From positions 4,589,501-4,653,500 of the forward strand of contig JAWRVZ010000027.1 of NCBI GenBank assembly GCA_037043235.1: 64,000 nucleotides of DNA, read 5' to 3'. This DNA is from Rhodeus uyekii. Taxonomy: Eukaryota; Chordata; Actinopteri; Cypriniformes; Acheilognathidae. Every line of letters starts with the position of its first letter. The first letter of the stretch is position 1. Position numbers and translations under genes: made by a program. Positions 14,460 to 29,250 of the stretch are shown in pieces. The notes under the pieces were generated by a model. That model did no database searches. It saw only the letters and a program-made list of their open reading frames with translations, and was not told the DNA's origin.

Positions 14460-17400
14460 GAACTACAGTCTGGGTGACACACCGGACAGACAGCTCATCT
14501 GACTTTCAAAATGGCCAGTCCCTCTTGGGGAGGAAGAAGCTGTATTTGACGTGAACTGTCACGGTTTTCTGCCAAATATTTCCTGTAGCTACATACTATT
14601 ACAAGGACACAGAGGGACAAAATTGAATATATATACATAACTTGTGCCATCTGAAACGATATTTATGTGGTTTTATGGACTGGCCCAAGGCATAATAACT
14701 GTCAAATTGTGAGGGTAATGGCTGAAAAGAGATGGACAAAACAGAGCTCAAAACTCGTATTAACATGAATGGGACAAAATCGTGAGACAAATGCTGCACT
14801 TGGCCTGATTTTGGGGCCTTGCATTGATTGTCGCAAGTCTTCAAGGGTGTAGAATTAAATGCGTGCGGGGTAAGCTCACAAAATTATGTCCGGGTCACAG
14901 CTCACCTCGAAATTTCTCTCTCTCCCTCTCTTTTTTTTGCACATCATTACATTATTTTCATGACAATTACACACATTTTCCCCCTCCATAAATAAAGATA
15001 CACTACCTTTCAAAAAGTTTTGGGTTGATTAAATATGTAGATATTTTCTTTTTCTTTTTTTAAACGACTGTTGCCCACTTTAATAGTGTCACGCCGCCAC
15101 ATTACAAGGACTTTTAGTTTGTTTTCATTCAGTCACGCTCCTTTGTTTCAGTTTTTCTGCCACACGTTAATCACCATGGACACTAATCATCACAGCTGTT
15201 AGTTATTTCTGTTCATCACCGTATGTATATTAGTGCTTCCTGCTCTCTCTCCTGTTGTTGTTCGTGTTTGCCGCATGTGAGTAGACACTGATGTCGCGAC
15301 ACCTTCTATGTGGATTACCTTTGGTTATTGTCTATTTTTTGAAATCCTCTTCATCATCATCATCATCTTGCTTTGTGACAAATACATGTTAAAATGTCAT
15401 GTATTCCTGTGATCAAAGTTGAATTGTCAGCATCCTTTTCTCGGGTAATATCACCTGATCCTTCAGAAATCAGTCTATGGTTTGCTGTTCAAGAAACATT
15501 TTCTCATTATCATTAATGTTGAAAATGTAATATTTTTGTGGAAACCATATTTTTTCAGGATTATTTGATGAACAGAATGTGCAAAAGAACAGCAATTATT
15601 TGAAATAGAAATATTTCGTAACATTATAAATGTATTTAGTCACTTTGATCAATTTAATGCATCCTTGCAGAATAGAAGTATTCATTTTTTTTAAATGACA
15701 TCAAACTGTATATAAATAATTCACATGTGTAAAAACATTTACTGTATTTTTATTTCAAATCAACATACAGTTAAAAAAGTGCAAAAAATACTTCTAGGAT
15801 GTATATACATAGTTTAATTTAGTTCTCAATTTTTGTTTTATTAATTTATTTTGCATAGCACTAAAGTGAATTTGGGAAATAAATGTGCTAATTACTAATA
15901 AAAATATTACTTTTTCATAATGCTCCTAATACTTTTGTTTATGTACTTAAAATCAACATACAGTAAATTAAACGCTTACATGATGTATAAATAATTTAAT
16001 ATAATCAAAAACAATTCCTTAGCAGTAATGTGAATTAGTGAAGAAAATATGCTAATTACTAAACATTATTTTTTAGTAATGCAAAACAAACAAGCTTCCT
16101 TTCTGTTAAACAATGTCATTTTTTTATTCTTTTTACTGAAATCTATATAAAAGGAAATTAACATACACCAATTCTTCCATTATGTATGAATAAATACATG
16201 TGCTATGTTTTTACTCCGTTTATTTCATTTTACTTTTTTTTTATTGCAGTAATGTGAACTGAAGAAGGAAATGTGCTAATTACCATAAAGATGATGTAAT
16301 GCAAAACAAATCTTAATGGTACTACAAGCTTCCATTCCTTTAAACAATTTAGAAAAATTTGTTCTGTACATTTTGAGATGAAACATGCCCCGTAATGAAA
16401 TATGACACATGATGGACATGTTTCATGAGATTCACCAGTTCACACTTGAGTGACGACAGATATATCCACAATTGATTAACTTGAGAAACCTAGATATTAT
16501 TTAGCTTTCTCTGTCTCTCAGTACCTAATATTAGCACACACACAAAAAGAAACAAAAAACACTTCACCTCTGATATTTAAATAAAATGCTTTAGGCATTC
16601 AGCTTGGAAAAGACAGAAGACTCAGACTATGTGTGTGTGTGTGTGTGTGTGTGTGCGTGCATGTGTGCGTGCATGTGCATTAGTTTTGTACTGACCCTGC
16701 AATTGCTGAGTTCCTCAGCTGTGAAGATAATGTTCCCGCATTTCTTCCCTGGAATGCCCCTGAGAAAAGATAGATAAATGCTTTTAAACCTTCAATAAAA
16801 TGTGGGCTAACGTTTTAAAAGACAAGAGTTCAAGTAAAACCCTCGTGAAGTCTGGCAGAGTTATAAGCACACTGCGAGCCCACTCAAAATCAGGACAAAT
16901 AAGACGACTCCATTTTTGTGTGCTTTTCACAGAGTTGCTGGAGCGCTTTTTGCTGCTAAGAGCTTTCTGCGGAACAATTCGATTGCACTGGCGGTAATAG
17001 TGGGCCACTTCAGCGGCTGAATAGCCCACAACGAACCTCTGAAAAGAACATGATTCACCTGAAAAGAGGGAAAGTGTAGGGAATGAGGGGGGGAAAGGTG
17101 ATGAGGGTTAGCAAGAAAAAAAGATCAAAGGCTGAGGGTGAGATTGAGGGAAAGAAGAGAGATTCTGTGGAAAAGAGAGCAAGCAAGTGAAAGAACATTA
17201 TAAACACAAAGAAAAACACCATATGCACATTGATTTTGGATCTTAATGAAGCTCACAATTTAACAATTTAACTTGCATAAAAATAAATCACCTCTTTCTG
17301 AGTGAAAGAGGACATTTAATGAAAAATAAATGTAGAGATACATACTGGTTTGTGGAAAACAAGCACGGAAAAGTCATTTCAGAGGTAGAGCAAGTTATAC

Positions 17401-18349
17401 TTTTCTAAAGAAAACTAATTCTTTCATCATAACATGCACCCATGAATCGTTCAAAATTATCATTTAGTAGGGGAATTTAGACTCTAAGTGAACATGATGC
17501 ACAATAACTAGCTAGACTAGAATAACTAGAATATACTGAAGATATTTGTCATAAAATTCTAAAATGAGATGATTTGATTCCAGCTCAAAAGATCTGTCTC
17601 CATGGCCACAGACTCTCTTTTATCATCTCAAAACCCCTTCTGTTGTCTCATGTCATCTTTGCATTTGATTGGCTAAAATGGGATTCCCATGGGAACAAAT
17701 ACCCCCACAAGAGCTGAGTTGCAGGTTAGCCTGATACTTTAATACAGCCTTTGACCCCTCTATCTATTCACAGACACACACACACACACTCACACATGTG
17801 CATAAATTCACAATGGTACACACATACATTCACCTACTGAAAAAATGACTCAATGATGCCAAATAGGAATTTAGACTGAAGGACATTTAAGACAGGCAAG
17901 CGTCCCACCACGCTTCTCATCTCCCCCCTCCTGAGACACATGTCAGATCCAGACATGCAGGTAAGATTCAGTGAGGCGGATCTGCCATGGAGAAGGCTAG
18001 AGGTGGCATGGAGGCTGAAAATGACTCTTGCAGTGGGAAGTGTTTTATTAAGTTATCTCCAGTTGGCTGAGCTGTAATGAATGCAATTATATAATAGTTT
18101 TTAAAAATACATTGCTGTATATTACTTTCTTGAAATTTTCAGTGTGAAGAAATAAAAAAAGAAAACCAAGAGTATCACTCTAAAAAATTGGTTCATTTTG
18201 TGTCCCTAACTAATATATAATGCGATTAGCTGATGCCAACTTTGATTATGTGCTATTTTTAATCACAAATTTTTATAAGCACACAAACACAAATCTAGTA
18301 ACTTTCTTTGTTGTTTTTTGAGATCTTAATACCTATATTAAAACAAAAC

Positions 18350-18391
<42 letters not shown>

Positions 18392-18456
18392 AACACACAC
18401 AAATCAGAATGAGCCCTATTCGTGGAATTTGTTGTGAATTTTCAGAACCTCTTGGT

Positions 18457-18494
<38 letters not shown>

Positions 18495-21400
18495 CATGAG
18501 AACAAAAGAGCATATAAATAAGACTGAGGGAAAAAAATTATAATGTCAAACAACAGTATACATCTGGAATAGATTTATGTACAGATTTGTGGATTATGTG
18601 CTCTATGTACAGCTGTATACATAAAATATGAATATGAATTTACAAAATGTCTAATTATTGCCCCTTTCTCTTTCTCAAGTACTGAAAATGATTTATAAAA
18701 ACAAGTGGTAATTGCTGTGAACGTTTTTGTGCCGAGATGTTCTAGAGCCCCAGATCTGTAACATCTGCCTGTCGGCAGAAGTGCAAACAGGTTGTGTCTG
18801 GGGTGAGAGGGGTCTGTGATGATGTTTCCTGTCTGTTTCTTCATTCTGGAGTTGTACAAGTCCTGAAGGTTGGGCAGGTGCACACCAATTATCCTTTTAG
18901 CTGTCCTGACAGTCCATTGCAGTCTTATATCTTATTTGCTGGCTGACCCAAAGTAGACAGTTATATAAGTGCACAGAACTGACTCAATAACAACTGAGTA
19001 AAACAGTGTCATCTGCGCCTGCGCCTTTTTCAGGTGACGAAGAAAATACAACCTGTAGCTGTAGCTGTAGAGCATTGGTGCTTACAACGCCAAAGTCATG
19101 GGTTCGATCCGGAAAGCAAGAACTGATTCAATGTGTTCCTTGAATGCAATGTAAGTCGCTTTAGATAAAAGCGTCGGTCAAATGTATAAATGTAAGGTGG
19201 TGCCCTGGAACTTGAATGACTCCACTGCTTCCACTGTGCTGTCCATGATGAAGGGTGGTCCACAATCATTTCCACAGTTTTATTTTGTGCAGACTCTGTA
19301 AGCAGACTCATCATCACCTTGGATGAGGCTGATGACTGATGTTGTCTGCAAAATTCAGGAGCCTGACAGAGGGGTCTTTAGATGTGCCACCCTGAGGAGT
19401 GCTAGAGCTGATAGGTAGGATACTAGATGAATGTGAATTTTAACCAACCTAGCTGCTGCCTGTCTGTCAGGAATGATGATCCACTGACAGATGGAGTTGA
19501 GTACAGAAAGCTGTATCAGTTTATTCAGGAAGATGGTGTTGAAAGCGGAGCTCCACAAGTCTTTGAAGAAGTCCTTAGTTTGTCGAGATGTTGCAGGTTG
19601 TAGTGAAGTCCCATGTTGACTCCGCTTGCTCGATAAGTAAACTCCAGGGCGTCCAGCAAGGGTCCAGCGATGTCCTTCAGGTGGGCCAACACCAGTCTCT
19701 CAAACGATCAAAGATGTCATAGCAATATGTCCTATGATTTTTGGTTTCTTGAGTACAAGAACGTTGGTGGGTCATTTGAAGCAGGAGGGGACTTTACACA
19801 GCTAAAGTGATCTGCTTAAGATCAGTGTGAAGATGGATGACAGCCGGACAGCACATGCTTTGTCTGGGCCTTTAGCTTGCCTTATCTTTTGTCTGATGGC
19901 AGTGTGGAGAGATGGTCAGAGCGGGTGTAGAGTGTGAGACCAAAGATTAATTTAAGTATGCGGGAATTAATAAAAAAATATTAAAGTGTGAGATATATAT
20001 ATATATATATTGTATATTTAGGCTCCTATCACCTATCAGAGTAAACCAATCACTACTGACTGAGCAATCTGACCAAATCAAAGAATTCTGTGAAATAAAT
20101 ACATGCATATATTTATATTTATATACAGTACACTACTGACCAAAGGTTTAGGGTTAGTAAGATTCAAAAATTTGATTTTTAATGTACTAATTTAAACAAA
20201 AGTAACAATAAATGCTTCTAAATAATTGCAAAAAATCTATTTCTATATTCTATTTTTAATGTACTAATTTAAACAAAAGTAACAATAAATGCTTCTAAAT
20301 AATTTAAAAAAAAATCTATTTCTATATTCTTCTTTTGAAATTTGTATTCATCAAAGAACTGCCGAGAGAGAGAGAGGGAGCTGTCAAACTGTAAACACTA
20401 TTACGATCAACCATGTTATTTCCTGGAAAACTTATCATAACAAATAATAATTTCAAAAGTGGTTTTAAAAAGCATCATAGAATGACCCAAGATGTCAAAT
20501 GAAAATCCAAAGTAGAGAATAAACAATCCCGAACAGAAAAAACGAGCTACTTAGGGGAGTTTGGGAGTCCAAGGACAGTGCTATTGGATTTTTCCCTGCA
20601 CAAGTACAAAGACCAAGTAGGAGAGGGTTCAGCTTGTCTGAAGAGTCCACGTCTTGCCCCAGGCATCAACTCATCATGCTCAAGGTCACATGTGGCTCAT
20701 CATAACCGACTCTCTCATTACTCAGTACCAACGAATGTATAGCCCAAGACAGCTGTCAGTGTCACTACCTCTCTGCATTCACTTTCCTGCTGCTATGGAA
20801 ACAACTTATAAAGGTGAGCAGAGGAGGTTTTCAGTCCTAACTTCTGCTGCGAATGAGGGCTCCATCGGAAGTGCCACTAGTGTAAGTAATACTGGAGTGT
20901 ACAGAAGGAAACAGAATGAGGGATAAAAAATAAATAAATAAAAATGACTGACAGGAGGGAAATGAATGAGGGAATATATTAATAGCATTTAATGAATGAC
21001 ATTTAAGATTTCAAGAAGAAATGTCTTTGGATTAAGATTTATTGCACTCAAATACCTTGCTTTCAGTTAAATCAAATTGTGGTATGAAACTATTCATGGT
21101 CACAGGCGAAGAATACACTTTTCCAGCTGGGCTGTCACCTCTCTAACACAGCATATCTGACAGACAGAACAAAAGCATCTCAAGATTTTATCGGAGGGCT
21201 TCAAACCCCCCCTCCCACCCCCCTGTTTTACTGTGTCAGTGCCAAAAACATCCTCCCTGCATGTTTAATCAGAGTCCTCGGCAGCCAGGATAAATCTGGG
21301 TGCCATTAGATGCTGAGTCTTAAAGGACACAAACATCCAACACTGCTGGATGTATGTCATGAATGCACTTTCACAAGTACAAATATATCACTCCAGTTTA

Positions 21401-21559
21401 AATTTGTTATTCAAATTAATGACAGCTAACAAAAGTGACACTGTACCCACATATCGCTTGAATGTGATATTCACATTTTAGCAATATTTCATCAACATAC
21501 CGAGTGACATTGTTTGGCAACTAAAAATAGGTAGTTTAATGAACTGTATTACTTGTGGT

Positions 21560-21610
<51 letters not shown>

Positions 21611-21644
21611 TACAAGTATTAAATTAAAGGTTTCTAATTTTGCT

Positions 21645-21676
<32 letters not shown>

Positions 21677-24600
21677 AGCAAAATTAGAAACCTTTAATTT
21701 AATACATGTATTTTTTTAACAAAATTATTATGAATTGTTAAATAATTAAATATGCATTTTATATTATTTAATATATGTACAAGTATTAAATTAAAGGTTT
21801 CTAATTTTTCTTGTGTCCTACAAAAGGTTTACATGCATATGATGCATATATATTGTATGAATTGTATACATTGTATGAATATAATTTTTATCATTTTATG
21901 CAGCATCACCTCTTTTCTCAGTGTCTAAAATGGTTTAGTCAAAGTAAAGTAAAGTCTCGGAAAGGAGGATATTAGAGAGAACGAATTTCTATCTTATATC
22001 CTCCTTTCCGAGAGTTTACTCCGCTCTGATTGGTCGGACGGGCCAGTCTGTTGTCACTGGTTTACTCTGATTGGTCAGATGACCCAGTTTGTTGTCATTG
22101 GTCTAATCTGATTGGTCAGATGACTCAGTCTGGTGTGACTGGTAAGATTGCCCAGACAGCACGTATCGGAAACCAAACTCCAATAACCATTTCTGAACTT
22201 CGGCTCCGGATGATTCACTTGTTCACTTAGTTGTTATTTATGAACAATAACAATGGTGTTGGTTTTACTGTATACATTTTAAAGAGTCCATTTGCTTTCG
22301 CAGCGCATAAAACCATCTTCTCAACATGTCAACAACACAAACCAAACTCTCCCAGGCCTCAGCTACAACTACATGATTTGAGATTTGAAGTAGAGGTTGT
22401 TCCCAGGCAGCCAATAAAGAACATAAGTAAGTTTGGGCAGGAAGTAAAACTGGAATTACTGATGACAACTTTCAGGTATTTTAGACCTGGTTGTCACTTA
22501 AGTAACTCCATTTATCGTAATCTTTGATCTCTGCAGCTTTGCAGAACAAACAGCTATATAGGGGCACTTTCATAAAAACTTTGCTGCCATAATGTTTTGA
22601 ATGGTTTCCAAGTTGTTGCTAAATGGTTGCTATGTGGTCCAAGTCAAAAGAGCAAGATTATGATATTACGGTCTCTAGATAGATGCAACTGTGTAGGATT
22701 TATATTTATATTTATATAATATATATATATATAATTTAAAAGACAAAACTAAGTGATAGAAAAGTAATAAAACCGTCTCACAAGCTTCACAATCTAAACT
22801 CTCATTTATGACACAAACAGTTTAGCACATCTTATAATACTTGCATGTATTGGTTTGTTCATATACAGAGCATACACAGTTAATTATTTAAAGATCATCA
22901 GTCTCTTTTATCATATCGCTGTTGTCGCTTTGCGTCATGCATAAAAATGGCCCTTAACTGTGATAAAACCAGTACAATGCACAGCCTCTTGTGGCTTATT
23001 GCTTTAATTTGTAATACAGCTCTTCATGTAAATGTGACAAAATCATGCATCTAAGCTTTGTTGTTCCTGTACATAAAATGGTATCATCAATATAATGGTG
23101 CCTCATAAAGGTGAATTACATGAATTTTAAAATACTCAAGCATCTAAAAATACAGTTCGAGAGACCAGCACGTTGTGTTGCTGAAGTACGCTGCAGGTTC
23201 AGCCGTGGGAACAGACTGTAGAGAATGACTAAGCCGGCCAATTAGGCAATGATGGTGAGCATGCATTAACTGATCTCACTGTAGGAGAGATAGTGTTCGG
23301 TCAGTGCAGGTTAATAGCTGTCAAAAATGCCCGGCTCCAAACAGCACTCAAAACACAGATTGTAGAAGTGCACATCAGAGCAATTAAGCAGAAGATAAAT
23401 GTCTGTCAGTGATGAGGTATTGTAGAGAAATGCAAATATATACTGTATCTGAAGGAAGTGCTTGATCCAGATAAGGACGGTGATCATGTGACCGTTAACT
23501 CGATTATGCATAATGAATTTTAAAGGCCCCACTGTGTTTACAGGTCTCTGGCTTACGGATTTGGCGCACACACACACACATCTGGTGCAGGAGTCAGGAA
23601 CTGTGCTTAAGTTCTAAGCCTATGGTTCCCTGACTGAGCCCTCCTAATAAGCCAGGGACTCATTTGAAGGTCAAACGCAACAGCTGAGACCACAGATAAA
23701 AAGATCTTGAGATATGCTTAATCTCACCCACTAAAATAGCATCACCAGAATACAAAGTAAACAGAGATATTCATGTATTTTGGACTTTAGAACTTATATG
23801 GGTATATTCACCAGAAAAGCTAATTATCTCATGATTTACTCTCTCTCATGTTGTTCCAAACAGGTATGCATTTTTTTCTCTTGCAGACTTTGGACTACAA
23901 TGACTTTCATTATACAGTAGAACCCCGACTTACGTAACGCTCTACGTACGAAAAGTTCGACGTACGATAAAAGATTTCGGGGTTTTTTTCCGCTCGAGTA
24001 ATGACAAAATGATCGAGATGCGAAAAATGAAATCTCAGCCTAGGCGACAATTTCCGAGTTTTGTTTTTAAATTCGTGCGCCACTGACCCGTAAACTCGCA
24101 CCAATCGTCCCGCTCTCCCATTCGCTGTCTCCCGGCTCGGACGCTAGCTTTCACTGCAGAATCCTGCTCTCCTATTGGTCAGCATCGCTCCCACCAGCCT
24201 CTGCGTAGCGGCGTTCCTCTCCCATTTCGTCTGTGCTACGCTAACGCTAAAGTTCGTCCGCGCTTTCGCATACAAGTTTTGTTTTCATCGTGCTGCATCG
24301 TCATTATTTTGTGCCCAGTTAACATAAACTTTTTTCTAATCACTAGCCATGGATGTGAAGATTGTTGCTGAAGTAAAAGGAAAGAAGAGGATGCTCTCCA
24401 TGGAGACGAAAAGGGAGATAATTGAGAAGAATGAAGGTGGGACGCGCTTGTCCACCATAGCGAAAGAATATGGCCGTAACCCTTCAACCATAGGGACCAT
24501 ACTGAACAAGCTTTATTATAAAATTAAATGTGGTGTTTTCGTAGGGCTTGGATTAGGCAATTTACATGTAAAAGCCTGACCGACTTACGAAAAGATCGAT

Positions 24601-26875
24601 TTACGAAGCCAACCTCGGAACGGATTATTTTCGTAAGTCGGGGTTCTTCTGTACTCGTTTCTTTTAATCTTCAACATATAGTACATACACACACACACAC
24701 GATATATAGATGTGTGTATATACACACGCACAGCTTTATACTGAATTACAGAATGTTCATGTTTGGTGAACCATCCCTTTAAGCCACCAAAAATATGAGG
24801 AAATTGGCCTTGGTGCACCAAGTTTGAATATGCAAATGAGATTTCAGCTATGGCTGAGAGGAATCTTTTTTGGGAATTACGATTTTGTGTGGCTTTGAAT
24901 ATACAACAGGGCACAAGTTGTATGGACTATTTGGTTTTTCTGCAAATCTAATTTTGCAATCAACAAAGAAATTAAGTCATACAGTTAACTAAAGTAACAT
25001 AAAGAAAAATAATTCATACCAAAATTGTAATTAAGTGAACTATTTATTTACTCAAAATTATTGGTAGCAATTAACACTTTTTTTTTTACTTTAGTTAATG
25101 TATTAGTTAATATGAACAAACTATGAGCACTATATTTTTACAGTATTACTGAACTTTTGTTAACTTAACTGTTTACTAACTAATGTTAACAGATATAACT
25201 TTTGTGATTATGTTTAAGTGTCAAAGTGTCTGTAGAGCAGCGAAAATTTAGTTTTTTTTGCCATACAACAGAGTGTGAAAATCCATTTCAGCTACTGATG
25301 TCTGTGATACCCTTCATCAGTACACTGACTGTGGTGTGTTTGGCAGTTTATCTGGAAACGCTTCACCCTCATACATCTCAGAGTAAACCTGTGACAGTGC
25401 TGCTACTATGATGAATGTCTCCAACACTAAGGGTATTTTCACAGAAAATGTCATGCTTTCTTTATAGCTAATTAAAACCTTAGTTTGTGTGTGTGCGCAC
25501 GTGTGTCGAGGAGTAGAGAGCTAAAGTGCGAATTATGTATGAAATAGATTGATCGAGTGTGTATAAAAACACATGGGCGTAACATTAGGTAATTTGTTTT
25601 TCAGCAGTGACCAATGACAAATTACCCTCCGTCTGATGGAGTAATTCTTCCTACCTGCGTGGTGAGACATATTTTGGAGAAATATTTTCAATACTCATAC
25701 ATAGCAAATAGATTGCATTCTGTGACAATTTAAAGCCTTGAGCCGAAATATTGACACCCTGTGCTGTTATAGTACAACGTTTTACATTCTCTCATCTCAA
25801 ACATTCCTGGACCGAAACCAGGTTGTCTATAAATATTTTGCTCAGCCTGACAGTATATGGCTCTCTTCTATCCACGCACATTTTCTCCACAAATCCTCCA
25901 CGCTCACATGTGGAAATGAGGCTGGAGAAAAATCAAGCCCGAAGGGCCCGGAATATGGTGCGGAACCTAAAATCCCCATCTCTGAACATCCCGTGGCATC
26001 TCTTGTCCTTAGGACTCCCTGGCCTTATCTTGCGAAAACAGAGGGAATTAGATGTATTCGCCCAAATGCAGTGCTATGTAATTGAAAAGCCACTAGTCTT
26101 GGTGGGTTGCCATAGAAACCAGCAGGTAATAGAGTAGTACCTCTTCCTCCACACTTCCACCCCAGTGTGTTACAGTATCTGCCCACTAGCTCTTTAGAGA
26201 GACGGGCTGACCTACTAAAATATGCCTATTGCCGCCAACCTTTTTCCTAATCCGCTGCTTGCCGCTTGCACAGCACAGCAGAAAGCGTGACACAAAGGCC
26301 AAAAGGAGATGGCCCATTTAGTGTTTTTTGCCCCATGCCGTGTCACCATCAGATGCATTTGCAAAAAGCTCGCTGTCTACCATGCTGTGATACAGGGTAT
26401 GTGCGCAGCCACCGCTGTGTTCTTCGCAGGAAAAAATCAGCAGTTAGACAGGACTTACAAACTATTTTTCATGTCATCCACGGGTTTAGTCACACAGTCT
26501 AGCCATATCTTTAATATATTTTGTTTTGCTTGTTAAAGTGACTTAAAAAAGCTTTATTTCCGATTACTGAGCCCATTACGGAAAAGCATGTGAATTTTAC
26601 ATGAACACATTAATCACATATTTTTGTTTCATATGTCATTCAATAAAACTTTTTTTTTTGGTAATTGAAATAAGCTAATTTAATTAAAAAAATTATAAAT
26701 ATAAAAAATATACACACAAACACACACACACACACTATTATTATAAAACTTTCATGAAAATTAGAAGTGTTCCCTTGGCAACTAAGTGAAATACATAAGT
26801 TGAAGTACTTGAATTACTGAAACTAAAACTGAAATAATTTTAGAAAAAATAAAAACTGAAAATGTATATATATAA

Positions 26876-26971
<96 letters not shown>

Positions 26972-29219
26972 CACTGTTTTGGTAAACATTTATATTTACC
27001 AAAACTAAAAACATTTTTATATAATTTTTAACAAAAAAATAAAAGACAATTTAACATATCAATACATGCTATTATTGTATATAAATAACACAAAATTCTG
27101 GATGTTTATGTTTATCAGTTTGTTGACAGCTTATGTTTATCAGTTTATCTAAGAATGTTATATTATTAGAAAAATGTGATATGGATGGATGGATAGATAG
27201 ATGTATCTATGCATGCATGTATGTCAGTTTAAAATAAAAACTTGAAAAAGCCACATTAAAATATCAATATATACTATTAAAGTATTTAAATAAATCACAT
27301 ATGATTCTGTTAAAATGACATGAAAAATTCATGTGGTTCTTCTATTAGAGCAAATGCAAGCACAAATCCCTTTGAAGGCATCATCCAGACATCTTATTTT
27401 GTGCAAGTGAAATAGATCATTGATGTGACCCAGATATGCTGGACACTGGCAGTGTGTATCCAGAGTATCATCCTTACTCAAGTCAAACTTAATTAGCTGC
27501 CCTTTTTAACCCGCCAAAGCTTTTGGATCCATTTGTACACACAACTGCTGCGGATTGATATGGGCATAGAAGGTTTGCTCCTGACAGACCCCACACCAGC
27601 ACCTCGACCAAAGTTAAAAGCATTGATTTTCGAAGCAATGTCAAAAAGCTAGAGACTGTAAAAGGATTTTGATCCGCGAGCTGCTCGAAAAAGACCAATT
27701 TATCAAGCCTTTTCTCTTATAATCGTCCTGAGAGCACTTGCTATAAATGAGCTCAGCTGGACCATGTGGGCTAGATGAACTTATGTCTTCCATGTGGTTA
27801 TATCTGGGGCCTGAATAGAGACCCCATAGGATTTGGAGAATTTTTAAACAGAACTGTTTCCATGGTACTGTTTCTTCTTCAATGTCGTATCAAGGGTGAA
27901 AAATAATCAAAGACTTACGAAAGCACCCGCTCGAGTCTTGACCCAGAGGACCCAATAATCTCTCCTAGAGTGCAGAAAGTCTGGCCAAGGAAGGACTGTG
28001 AGAGACAAAACAATACAGGTAAATCAAGCTCTGTGGGTTCCCTGATCTATAGACACAAATCAGCAGTGACAGTCCTGTCTGAAAAAATCTCAGAAAGATG
28101 GTATGAGGACTCACCTTGGATACTGTATGTCACTGAGTATAAAGACAGGTGAGGCCTGGCTGATGAAACTCTAAGCAATGGAAGGGGTGAATCAATGACA
28201 TGGAAATGCATACAAAAAAAAAGCGAGCTAAATAAATAAATAAATAAACAAGACGAGACTCTGAGAACTACGACAGACTGTTTCATGCAGTTTTGAAGGA
28301 CACAGAGGGTCTGGGCTTTGAACATGAACATTTTTTTTTTCAAAGGATGAGAACTGAAAAACAAATTGCATTCTTTTTGTAACTATATTTGGCATGACGG
28401 AAAGCAAGCAATGGATAAATTACACTCATTTACAGCTTGTACCTTCTGTTATCCATATCCATTGCAGCAGGAAAGACAGAGTAAAACAACAGAGTAAAAC
28501 CTGGTTCTTGTCTATCCATTAGCATGCAGGAAACGACATGTGAGACATTAAAGTTCGCTTACATGTTTTGAAATGTTTGAGCTTCTTGAGTCCACATTGT
28601 ATCTGCATTAAAAGATTGAAAGTGAACTGGGAGATCATGTCTGAGCTTATTATCACTGTCTACGGAATTGATTTTTCAAAACTAAAGGCGCAAAAGTTCG
28701 GTCATCCACTTACACGTCAAACCGAAGGTTCTGCTTTTCTTCGAAGAAGTAATCCAAGACAAACTTCCTCACAAAGTCTGGGTTGAGAGTGTTGTCAATC
28801 ACTTCTGTTCGGCCAAACTAAACAAGAATAAAAGAAGCATCATTGGATTAAATGTTTTAATGGCAAGAAAATGGCATCATCTTAAGAATAAAACTACTGT
28901 AATATTGCTAAGTATTGTCCATTTAAAAAAATAACAACATTGTTTCACCTTCCTTAGTACAAACATTGTACATAAAGGTTATTCTCTAAACTGGGTAAAA
29001 AAAAATAGACATTTTAAAAATATAATTTTTTTACCACCCCAAAATATTAGTGAAACTAAATTTTTTGAAGTACTTTTAACCCTGTAGCTAAAATTCAGGA
29101 TGTATGAATGCAGTTTGTCTCTTTTCTATTTTATTTGAGAAAAAAAATTAAAATGTAGGACATTTTAAAATTAGAAAAGTAAAAAAAATGATTGATACAT
29201 TTATATTTACCATAATTTA

Positions 29220-29250
<31 letters not shown>

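Larger units (their letters stand above)
14017..16695. other. copine intron 7
   Basis: It holds the (GA)n tract, a family 1 repeat and a GT microsatellite. The stretch 15700-16500 is very AT-rich with no recognisable feature. Confidence 0.6.
16760..27918. other. copine intron 6 (11 kb)
   Basis: It carries the LINE with nested SINE, the 77-bp tandem duplication, both inverted repeats, the 41-bp repeat, the Tigger element and the (GT)44 tract. Stretches 16760-18350, 20350-21540, 22150-23800 and 24790-26870 show nothing I can assign. Confidence 0.6.

Noticed and set aside
25738..26137. Two overlapping plus-strand ORFs of 115 and 128 codons in a copine intron.
   Set aside because: No domain, no splice-site or promoter support, and two frames open over the same bases suggests chance.
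28116..28133. An 18-base candidate copine exon between TTATACTCAG and GTGAGT.
   Set aside because: Good splice signals, but its use shifts the frame. The 40-base exon at 28563-28602 fits phase and family sequence.
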